DNA from: Schistosoma haematobium
Taxonomy: Eukaryota > Platyhelminthes > Trematoda > Strigeidida > Schistosomatidae
NCBI RefSeq assembly: GCF_000699445.3
Contig: NC_067198.1
Coordinates: 44,330,691 to 44,394,690, forward strand
Length of the DNA stretch: 64,000 nt
Direction of reading: 5' to 3'
Positions 55,140 through 64,000 of the stretch are shown piece by piece. The notes beneath the pieces are model-generated. The model did no database searches. It was given only the letters and a program-made list of their open reading frames with translations, and was not told where the DNA came from. Both the position numbers and the translations under genes were made by a program. Numbering within the stretch: position 1 is the stretch's first letter; each line of letters starts with the position of its first letter.

Positions 55140-57000
55140 ATTAGTTAAGGTAAGACTGGAAATAAAACATACAGTCCGTAAACAGCAGCAGTATCAACAA
55201 CTGATTAGTTGGATGACTGTAGTTACATTCATCTATGGGTGAAGCAGGTACCAACCATGACAAGTGGACTAGGATTACAATAACAGTCAGATGTAATGAC
55301 CATGAGCAATGCGTCTTATGCATAAGAGAGTCCACAACAAATGGTGCAGCGATATTCTTGTGCTCAATAGACGAAATATCAGTTGCGTGATGAAACGATA
55401 ATCATTAAACATTTGGATGGGTTGAATGAATGAGTGTTATTTCATGAACTGAGTGAATTTTGAGTGGGCATTGGTGTAAGTAAGAACCATACGCATCAAT
55501 TATGCTGAGAGTAGTTGAGCTATTCAACGCGCACCAACCAGAATAAGTAAACGTGAGTGTCGAGTTAAGTAGAATTGACTGAAATATCTAAGAACTGAGA
55601 TATATAGCTGATATAAGCATATGTGGTGCTCATATATAGTGTAAATAGTGACTGTAGCAAGTGAACAGAATGATAATAATATGTATTTAGTTATGGTTAG
55701 GATAAAGATTTGAGCGTTAGTTGCGTTTGTAGTCATATTTCAAAATACAAGTACATTCTGATGTTTGGTTATCGATTTGGTATCACTTTCTATATCGATG
55801 TTTTAATACAAGAATACACTGTTTATTTATCGCTGTAGCAGTCATTTAAACTGTTGCTTTGTTGCGTATTGTACTGCATATAAATCTAAATGTGTTTGAT
55901 GGAACTAACTTTATTTGATGTGAAATTATTTTAATGATGATCTAGGGCTCAACATAAGTATTGTTAGTGATAGTAATACTATTTTAAATAGGTGTGATCG
56001 TATTATTATGATTGTAATTAGCATCGGTCTCAGACTAATTCTAAATTATTAGTTATTTATTTGTGATTAACATTTCAGTTTAAACAGACTGCGTTCTCAA
56101 GTGGTAGTATCTTATGATGTAAACAGACTAAGATTTCGTTATTGACCTCATAAGTGTGATCACAGCAGTACTCAAGAAAGCGTCTTAGTTGAGGACTGTT
56201 GTGGTGGAGATGATTTCTTGATCCAACACAAAGATAAGTAGTTAATTAGTTAGCTGTCTATGTAGCCTGCTGTCCACTTGTTTGCTTGCTAATTGGCTGA
56301 CGTTTCTGGTCACTTGTCTAACTATTTGCTTACATACTTTCCCACCTAGATTTTATTACTCAGTTGTTTACACGCTTTATACGTTATACTGCTGATAAGT
56401 ACATTTTTATAAACGATATCTGACTTCCTCCGACCCACTGATTGGAAACGGTTTTTTTACATTGGACACTTGTTGTGTGGTTAGAAAATGAATTAACTTG
56501 GTTCCATTTACGTTTAGTTATATTTAGTTTTTGATCACGTAGTCGATGAAGCGATAGTAATACGTGATTAGCTGGGCGAGTATGATCCCGTCCATTATTG
56601 ACTGAAGCAAATGTGGATCATATGTGGCGTATCAGAGTCAAAATGTCCTTATAGTGTACTGAGCATGTATGGCGTGTCATACGGTGGAAGGTATATAAGA
56701 ATTAACCTGGTGAACAATGCTGTAATGAAGTGACTGCTTAACCTGGGTAATCTTAAGCCTAAGTCACATCACTGACTATTAATAATCCTACCCCACCCTA
56801 ACGTGTTAGCAAGGCCATCTTGCTTCCTAAGACCTCTTGAAGAAAAAAGTCATATTGCAAGTTTAATACGGTTAAAGTAAATGATTAAAAAGTACCTTGC
56901 ATGCAGTAAACTGGGTTGGCCGAGCCTAACAACCAATATTTCTACTCAACCTGGGTAGTGTACGCTCTATCAATTGACCTTATCTTCCCAATCAGAGTTA
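55140..57000. other. Intergenic DNA, nothing firmly recognised
   Basis: Around 56640-56800 there is an LTR-like promoter layout (ggtatataagaattaacctg) followed by ccaccctaacgtgttag, but no paired copy or coding motif supports it. Confidence 0.35.
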
Positions 57001-57539
57001 CTCATGATATGGCGATATTCATTTTCAAATCATGTCACAATAAATATTGTAATTTACCTGAAGTGATCAGAACTGGTGAAGGTGGACAGGTTCTTGTCGG
57101 ACAGCTCGATAGACGTTTAAGGCAAGCAATGTAATGTAGTGGCCTGTCTATTGTAATGTCTTTGTGAAGTTATTCCAATAGGTTTGCAACTCATACAGAA
57201 TATAACCTTCCACATATTCCTGTGTTGTGTTCGACTTTGACGGCATTATTCATGTGTTTCTAAACATGCTTGGCTAACACGTATATCTGTTATCTCTAGT
57301 CTGATTGATTAAACACAGTTTGTACACTATTTCACCATTTCAGTGTTTGTTCCTCTGTCGCAACTGAAACTGTCATTTGCATGAATGATTAAGCTATGCT
57401 CAAATGACATTTCACTTTATCTATGGATCTCTCACTTTATCTGGCCGCAAGAGCATCTGCATTTGAGATATCCTAAGCGCAAGTAGCAGATCGTACTGTT
57501 ATGCACATATTTTGACGCATGCATATACATAAATAAGTG

Positions 57540-59200
57540 CACTTTCGATTCCAACAAGCATCCTCTTCCACTCGAACTTCAACTTTCGACTAATAATCCC
57601 AACCCGTTCCACCTTGTAACATGTCACAATTCATCGTTCTTTGTTGCTGTATGAGTTTGTCTGAAGACTCATTAAATATAATTCACTCTAGTCGGAGCAG
57701 TCAGTATGAGTTCTATCTACTGACTCATCATATGCTTGTCTGTTGCATTGTAAACAGCTAGACATTGTTGAGGTTTGGCTTCAAAATTACTTGATGCTCC
57801 CTTGCTTATATTTTTTTGAGGGTCACGTTCGCAGTGCACGACCATAGAACCTCTTTAGACTCCTGGAACACAAACCCAAAGCACGCGTTCTTCAAGGTTA
57901 CAGCTAATTTCCAATACAAACCTTAGGGTAACATTCAAAAACTAGAGATTCAAGATAACAGAACGGGCTGTAGGCACAACTTCTGTTACTTAGGCATAAT
58001 TAACTTCTGGAATTCGCAATCGGCTGAGCTCGTCCAAGTGGCTTCCAAGCTGTACTTTAAGAAACTTGACATATCCGTAAGGAATAAGGACAGAGTCGTA
58101 CAATGATCTATTGATATTTTTCTCCTTTATCGTCAAACATACCTAGGTTCCTACCTAGCGGCACCAGTGATCCATTGCTGCTCGATACATGAACCTGTTA
58201 AGGGAAAGCTTCTTCCATTCCGTCCAAAAGCAGTTGATCCATTTGGACTCATTTACTACTGATTTCTGATCAAACTGGATTTAGAACCTTTTGATTAGGA
58301 AGGATTTGCAATCGAAATCGCTGTTAAACCCTGAGTATGCATGTCATCTTAAACAATGTCGCTGTAGTCCCCATAGTTTAGTACGCGTTGCAACTTTACC
58401 GGGCGCTCAATCAACACGTTTTGTTGTAATGCAATTATTTGACTACGTAAGTGTGGCCTGAAGGGCTGGATTTTGCAGGTATATATGGATAATTATGAAC
58501 ATTTCAAACTTTTCATCTGACTATGATTTCAGACTTCACTAAAAAATCTGTGAACTGGAAAAGAACTTAGTTTGCACCAGGTTCTTTGTGTTTGAGAATA
58601 AGTGAATCAATCTGATATTGAGGTTGTCTTCCTACGCTGATCATTCTGACTCATGTTTACAATTTTATGCTGGATTAGGTATTCTACTAAAACGACTTAT
58701 AACATGCTAACTCGAGATGTTACATTAAAACTGTGTGGCATGCATCGGATGAAAACAAATCAGACAATAAAAGACATGGTTATTAGTTTTCTTAACACTT
58801 TACCCTCTATATGCACTTTCTGTTCTCATAAACAGCCTTCCTTATTCCAACCCTGACTTCCCTTCCTTCATTTGAACTTACTCCATCTTGGTAAATATCA
58901 CAATTAATTGTACTTTATTACTGCATTCTCTCATCTGGAGCCTCTGATCACATTTCACTCTAGCTAGTATGAATTTAATCTCATAATTTATCATACCTCG
59001 GTCTGTTCCACTACAAAATGTCAAGTATTATTCATCGTTCATATCCACGTGCCTTGCTGTTCCTCGGGTTCCCTTTTTTTCAGAGTCTTGCTCTGAGGGC
59101 ACAGCTACGGAGCTTCTGACTTCTGGAACAAACTAGACGTACGTGTTTTTCCAAGGTCATAGTTCACACCAACCGCTCTACAAGTCTACTTTTTAACAAC
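57540..59200. repeat. Diverged direct repeat pair
   Basis: 57540-57960 and 58860-59200 share ordered blocks: cacctt / catctt...tcacaatt, ctcattaaatataattcactcta / catttcactcta, gcacgaccatagaacctc / gcacagctacggagcttc, ctggaaca, gcacgcgttcttcaagg / gtacgtgtttttccaagg. Could be old LTRs; coding content between is unreadable. Confidence 0.4.
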
Positions 59201-59389
59201 CGTACACTTTAAAAGTTGCACTGCATAAATACTTCCCACGACCAAAATCCTAACACAATTTTGCTGAGATTGGAGCTGCTGTGTAACGTGGACGCGGTGC
59301 CACTTTGGAGAATATTTTGAAGACTACTCAGTATATCTGAAGGAATGAACTGATATTCACTTTTATAGACTATATTTATTTAATATGCA

Positions 59390-61300
59390 CACTGTGAAAC
59401 AATAAATGTTGTAATTTGTAGATCGTGCCTGGCGTATACCTGCCCCTGCAGAAATACATTATTATTGTATGTGGTGGAGTTATTCTAATTTCGGTGCAAT
59501 TTAATGGCTCATGAAGCCAAGTAACATGTCTCGGAGTTGTAAAAAGTGAGGAAAGTATGAGGATCCAGTTAAGTGAATGAAATATTTACTGAGTGTATTT
59601 TGACTGAAGATTTTGACTCAAGATAAGTTTGCCCTAATTTGATTGATGGTCGTTCATTTAGGGAAACATGTTAAATGTTCTATTTCTCACCCTAAATTTC
59701 TCTGAAATGTTCTCCCTTTTATCTCGGTTCATTCTAAATATCCTAGCTTCCGAAAATTTACTTCAAGTGATCTAAATAATCTAAATTTCCAATTAGTTGT
59801 TTAATTAAAATACCTTTCTACACAGTCAATGTGAGTTAAGAAAATGACTTATGCTACGTAAACCAGTATTCTACAAAACTTCTGATTGTAGTTCATAAAG
59901 GCCATAAAATACTGCTTTCGCGTTCATATGTATTCGTTGTAACTGATAAGTTCAACCAGCTTTACTAGAAATCTGAAAAGAATTGAAAATGAAGAGACCA
60001 TGGGATCTGTAATAAAAGCAAGTGGTTACCGAGGATTTGTCCTCCGTTTTTTTAGCGGAGTAGTAGTTCATACAATGGTTGCTCAGCTCCTCACTTTTCA
60101 AAGGTATTGTGTCTCGGCTTAGCGAGTGTGAGAACATCACGCCAATCGTTTGTAGTAACTTACTATTATCAAGAGAACGCGATTGGTTTAATGGAAACAA
60201 TTATTATTATAACCAATTGTACCAGTGATTGTTTTACTGTACTTGTTTATTTAACCGTACTAAAGACATTCTTCTTCCTTCCGTTGATTGTGACCTTGCA
60301 CGAATTTGGTTACGTTCAGTAACCACACTTGTGACCTAGCACGACCTCGGTATTCTTTCGATACCACAAGATCGACTACAAATACATCTCGACTACAGCC
60401 ATCAACTGCCTTCTGATATTTGGCTTACTGGGGATCTTATCGGTTAACTGGCACGTAGTCTTCCTGTATTGGTGATCATAGTTAACCGCGACTCAACGCC
60501 ACATTACACGTTTTCATGGAGATTGAAGCCGCTTCTCCCAGTACAGCAGGATGAATCATATCTGGGTCAGAAGAAATGTCCTTGTTTCAGTGTTAAAGTT
60601 TCTGATACGTCGAGTCAGCGCTCAAGTTCACTTCTGAGAGCTCTACTGAGTTGTAGGTGAAGCTCACATCAATGTAGTTGGTCTGGGACGGTTGAAATCT
60701 CTAGAAATACTGTCACGTTAGAAAGTCAGCTGCTTTTTTTTGCTGGGTCTTAGAACCTAACAACTGGGAAACTCAGGTTTTGGCTCGTTGAAGAGAGACC
60801 GTATGATTGAATGTGCTTATCGGATTGGAGACAAACTCCGACTAGCTCTATCTGATACTGAAACCTGTCTTCACTTATCGCTTTTGTGAAGTGCTTCTCT
60901 GTTTGTTTGGGCTGTCTATATGTATTGCTGCGGCTGGTTTGTTTACGATTTCACACAGTAGTGCCTTTTGAGTGTCACCATTTAAAGACTGCGATGAATG
61001 CTTGTAAATTTTGAGGACCTTGCGGGACAGACGTTTTCAGCACACAAGATCGTGTGCAGTAAGAGGTCCCAGTGAGTGTCTACATCAAGTTGTCAGTGGA
61101 CTTCCTAGTCGACTGCTGTAGATTGTCCTGCCGTTGACCGTTTGAAATCCCAATACCTGTTGTTGGTACGGTGGTATAGCTCACTTTTGCTGATAAAATT
61201 GAAAGCTATGACGGCATGACCATTTTTCCCCAGGGGGGCTAGGATTGAGAGACTGTAAAAATACTATGTTAACATAGTGGATTCTCACCGAGTTACCGAC
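59390..61300. other. Decayed mobile DNA, unassigned
   Basis: Probably the 3' remainder of the Gypsy element to the right (minus), but I cannot read an integrase in it. 59390-59530 faintly resembles 57020-57180. Confidence 0.35.
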
Positions 61301-61309
61301 TTAACATTT

Positions 61310-61740
61310 TTGAATAATTGCAGATCTTAAATGAGGTTGAGAAATCGAGTTCCGGCTGTTAACCGAAAGCTTCATGGCTCGTAGTCAGTAAAAACTAGGA
61401 ATTCCCTGCTCCCTAGCATGTGTCGGAAATGCTTAACGGTTAGATAGATCGCGAGTTCTCGTTCGAAGGTAGAATACCCTGTCTCTGATGGAACGAGTCT
61501 TGTTTAGAAGAAATAAATCTGTTTCCAGGCTTTTTTAACCAGTTGGTTAAGAGTACCACGTGCTTCTCTGCCCGACACATCCACTGTCAAAGCGAGTGGG
61601 GAATGAGAATTCTGGTACGTCAATGTAGGTGCTTGAGCCAGTTTCTGTTTTGGCTGTTTATTAGCCTCAACAGCCTCAAAAGTAAGCTTGGACGCTTTTG
61701 GTTTTACTTTAAGGAAATCTGTCAAATGTGACACTAATTG
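61310..61740 (-). pseudogene. Gypsy-type RT connection and RNase H fragment
   Basis: Minus reading: SHLTDFLKVKPKASKLTFEA, LAQAPTLTYQNSHSPLAL, TVDVSG (RNase H Asp), TLNQLVKKAWKQI, then GYSTFERELAIYLTVKHFRH (Glu) and FLVFTDYEP (Asp). The three RNase H acids are all there, but stops occur at 61500 and after DYEP. No RT palm upstream, so 5'-truncated. Confidence 0.87.
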
Positions 61741-62034
61741 TGTACAACTAGATATGAAACTTCGATATAAATTGATTAGATCCTGTATGCCATTTGTAAA
61801 ATCTTAGATTTAAGGCATTGAGTACCTATGCAAATCACATCAAGACTTAACTTCCCGTTCGTAAAAACGTTTTTAAAGTAATTCGATCTGTCGAGATACA
61901 TTTGATTCAAGCTGGATATTTCTTTTGAGATTTTAATATTTGAAAGGGCAGACAAGGCGGATTGTATTGCGGCCAGCAAAAAACTACTTAAGTAGCACTT
62001 GATTAACCGTGAATTTCAATTTCCTAGAGCTGCC

Positions 62035-62267
62035 ATGAAGCGTAAACAAGAATATCTTTACAATTCAGTAGACATGGATGTTGCTGAAATGCAGGCTGGC
62101 AATACTCATGTTCAATATCCCGAATTCAGGTTGTTTGACAAATTTGTTTCGCCTATTGCTAAGTAAGTTTCGTGACTATTTACATGTTCAAAAATTAGTT
62201 CGACGGAATTAGAGACATCCCCTTCTACATCTGCATCAAAGCGTGTCCATGGTGCTTCAGCAGACCA
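62035..62267 (+). CDS. 5' end of an unrecognised host gene (two exons, 36-nt intron)
   Basis: Exon 1, 62035-62162: ATG then 42 codons (MKRKQEYLYNSVDMDVAEMQ, VQYPEFRLFDKFVSPIA) ending in phase 2 at a GTAAGT donor. Intron 62163-62198, 36 nt, ends AAATTAG. Exon 2, 62199-62267: STELETSPSTSASKRVHGAS, ending CA|GTAAGT in phase 2. Very short introns near the 5' end are common in schistosome genes (established). The rest would lie beyond the LTR insertion and the right edge. I do not recognise the protein. An alternative acceptor at 62212 gives another frame (DIPFYICIK...), less convincing. Confidence 0.55.
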
Positions 62268-62275
62268 GTAAGTCA

Positions 62276-62669
62276 CTATTGTATTCGAATTATCGTATGA
62301 ACTAGGAATTCCAGGATTAACGCAATTGAATTAAGAAGACACATGCACAACGAATGTACTGTATTTAGAATTCGAAATCGAGCATTCAACAAGTACAAAG
62401 ATATCATTAGTCCATTCAAACACCACATCCGCCGCAGCTTAAATAGAAGTATAAGTGTTTGTAATCGGTTGTACGTCTTCTTGTTAAGTTCATCCTGAGT
62501 CTGTCCGACATTGTATAAGATAAAAACTTTGTAGTATCTAGAAAGTGCTCATTAGTATTGGAATTAACAAACGAAATCGGAACAGACTCAGCTGGAATTG
62601 TATACAATCAGCATATCGGTTTTGTACTGAAATCATTAATACCTAGAATTGAACCATAGATTTTCAACA
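62276..62669 (-). mobile_element. 3' LTR of gag-only element
   Basis: Starts TGTTGAAAATC at 62669 directly after a polypurine tract; its other end (62277-62416) is almost identical to 63863-64000. About 394 bp. Confidence 0.8.
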
Positions 62670-62683
62670 CTATCCTCCCCCAC
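62670..62683 (-). promoter_or_regulatory. Polypurine tract of LTR element
   Basis: gtgggggaggatag on minus, immediately before the TG of the 3' LTR; primes plus-strand synthesis in LTR elements. Confidence 0.7.
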
Positions 62684-63847
62684 GAAATAATGTTGGATCT
62701 TTATATCCCCAAGTTATGAATAATGTGGCTTCATTTAAAACATATTTCTCACATTGTTTAGAGTAAACATTAGGACTGTTTTTGTGATAAGGGTAAACAG
62801 CAGTTGATATGAAATCATCCGAAATGTAATAAAACTCGAGGTCACTTAGTACTCGTGCTTCGCATTGAGCAGGTTTTTCACAAGGATCAAATACATTATG
62901 AGGATAGGTAATATATGATATGACATCAGGATTTGATTCTTCTGAAATATTCTCATGAAATTCATTAGGACTGTCATTGCAGAGCGTAGGATCGTCAGAA
63001 AAATCAGCATCTATCCAAACCACATCAGGTTTTCAATCATGATTAGGTTCATTTAACATATTTTCCTCAGAATTGCAAGTAATTTCATTAGAAATATGTG
63101 AATCATTAGGAAAAGTCATACCTGGTACAATAGCATGAGAATTCTGATAAATCGGTTGATTAGGAACTGTTGTCTCACAAGAATTCTGGATTTCAATTAA
63201 CTCTGAACTGCCATATGACTCTGCACTGTCTTTTGAAATCGTTGATAAAGATAAATGATCATCATGTATACTCGACTCAGTAGCATCAGAATTACAAGAC
63301 TTAATATTAGTTGCAGTAAGATGAACATTAGCACTACAAACTGACTGAACTTGTCCAATATCACGACATTTGAAGCACTTAGAATTACGAAATTGACATG
63401 AATTAGAAGAGTGGAACTTGCAACAGGACAAACACTGACCAAACTTGTCCCCATCCTCGAGGACTGCATCCAAACTCAATGAATTATCTGCATAACCTTG
63501 AGTATGCACTGGGTTGGGATGACGTAGTAATGTAGTGGACTTTTTTATATCCTCATGAATCATTTTACGAAATCTTCCTCCTTTACGACATTCGAAATTT
63601 GTATACTGAGCATAGTCTAGCAGTAGATCCTTGAGAGCTGTATAAGAAAGCGAATGGGCTTTTCCGGCATAGCCAGAGTTCTTAATAAGCTGTATGCTTC
63701 TTTTCCAATGAATGTGAGGAAGTGTGCCACAATATTAACATCCTCATTATCTTCCTTGGTCATAGCCCAGATTTCGTACCTTTCAAAGTAATCTTCAAAA
63801 GCTTCCGAAGTTGAATGAATATCTAACTTTTCCATTGCAGGCTCCAT
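62670..63847 (-). pseudogene. Gag protein of the LTR element (one frameshift, one stop)
   Basis: Start MEPAMEKLDIHSTSEAFEDY at 63847, matrix/capsid-like region, frameshift near 63660, then YTALKDLLLDYAQYTNFECR, TTLLRHPNPVHTQGYADNS, and two zinc-knuckle-like Cys clusters, CLSCCKFHSSNSC and CFKCRDIGQVQSVC (the CCHC His is Gln here). One stop at 63031 region, then the frame stays open (DDPTLCNDSPNEFHENI) to DPTLFRGGG and a stop inside the polypurine tract. About 390 residues in all. The end could be the C-terminus of a deleted pol. Confidence 0.8.
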
Positions 63848-63862
63848 CGCGACGCCAATATA

Positions 63863-64000
63863 ATATTCGAATTATCGTATGAACTAGGAATTCCAGGATT
63901 AACGCAATTGAATTAAGAAGACACATGCACAACGAATGTACTGTATTTAGAATTCGAAATCGAGCATTCAACAAGTACAAGGATATCATTAGTCCATTCA
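63863..64000 (-). mobile_element. 5' LTR of gag-only element (partial)
   Basis: attcgaattatcgtatgaac to the window end, matching 62279-62416 with a single difference seen (tacaagg / tacaaag). The high identity points to a recent insertion. Confidence 0.8.

Larger units (their letters stand above)
62276..64000 (-). mobile_element. Gypsy-type LTR element without pol (gag only), 5' LTR cut by window edge
   Basis: Layout on minus: 5' LTR (64000 to about 63861), a possible primer-binding start TTGGCGTCGCGATGG, gag from ATG 63847, polypurine tract gtgggggaggatag (62670-62683), 3' LTR. Only about 1.2 kb lies between the LTRs, with no protease, RT, RNase H or integrase. Such elements depend on enzymes from a related full element (family knowledge for TR-GAG/BARE2-like cases). 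It sits 8-10 bases after a splice donor of the plus-strand gene. Confidence 0.78.

Noticed and set aside
56916..57134. 72-residue ORF
   Set aside because: Part resembles repeat sequence near 59390; no recognisable domain.
1..64000. CRISPR arrays, operons, rRNA genes
   Set aside because: No spaced direct repeats, ribosomal sequence or prokaryotic gene organisation; the DNA is eukaryotic with introns.

Overview
The window is flatworm nuclear DNA, almost certainly a blood fluke (Schistosoma). It is AT-rich, carries small exons in long introns on the minus strand, and is packed with interspersed repeats. The genus call rests on tRNA-derived SINEs of the Sm-alpha type that carry hammerhead ribozymes, many RTE/SR2-like non-LTR fragments, a Penelope-like GIY-YIG fragment and Gypsy LTR debris. 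I cannot fix the species, and there are no bacterial features.

Three host genes are supported. (1) The 5' part of a methylmalonyl-CoA epimerase (MCEE) gene lies on the minus strand, exons between 7319 and 1667; its last exon or exons are beyond the left edge. (2) A complete 14-exon minus-strand gene (51879 down to 16249, about 35.6 kb) encodes a secreted protein of 760 residues with a signal peptide, a Cys-rich EMI-like segment and four fasciclin (FAS1) domains, like TGFBI/periostin. I assembled it exon by exon; every junction has GT/AG and the phases agree throughout. (3) At the right end, plus-strand exons at 62035-62162 and 62199-62267, separated by a 36-nt intron, look like the 5' end of an unrecognised gene that runs off the window.

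Layout: 1-7.3 kb MCEE with repeats in its introns; 7.3-16.2 kb intergenic, repeat-rich (RTE 3' ends, PLE fragment); 16.2-51.9 kb the FAS1 gene with introns full of SINEs, RTE pieces, LTRs, a MITE family and a large inverted repeat; 52-62 kb intergenic with an RTE 5' half, decayed LTR/Gypsy sequence and an RNase H remnant; 62-64 kb the new gene start, interrupted just after its second donor by a gag-only LTR element.

The observations most worth a second look are: a second tRNA-derived SINE family (called family B here) whose copies carry a compact hammerhead ribozyme with compensatory stem changes; the repeated occurrence of family B and Sm-alpha as head-to-head inverted pairs; a pol-less LTR element with LTRs, polypurine tract and zinc-knuckle gag; and a near-identical inverted repeat of about 490 bp per arm inside a FAS1-gene intron. 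Functions are inferred from motifs read by eye; no database search was possible.
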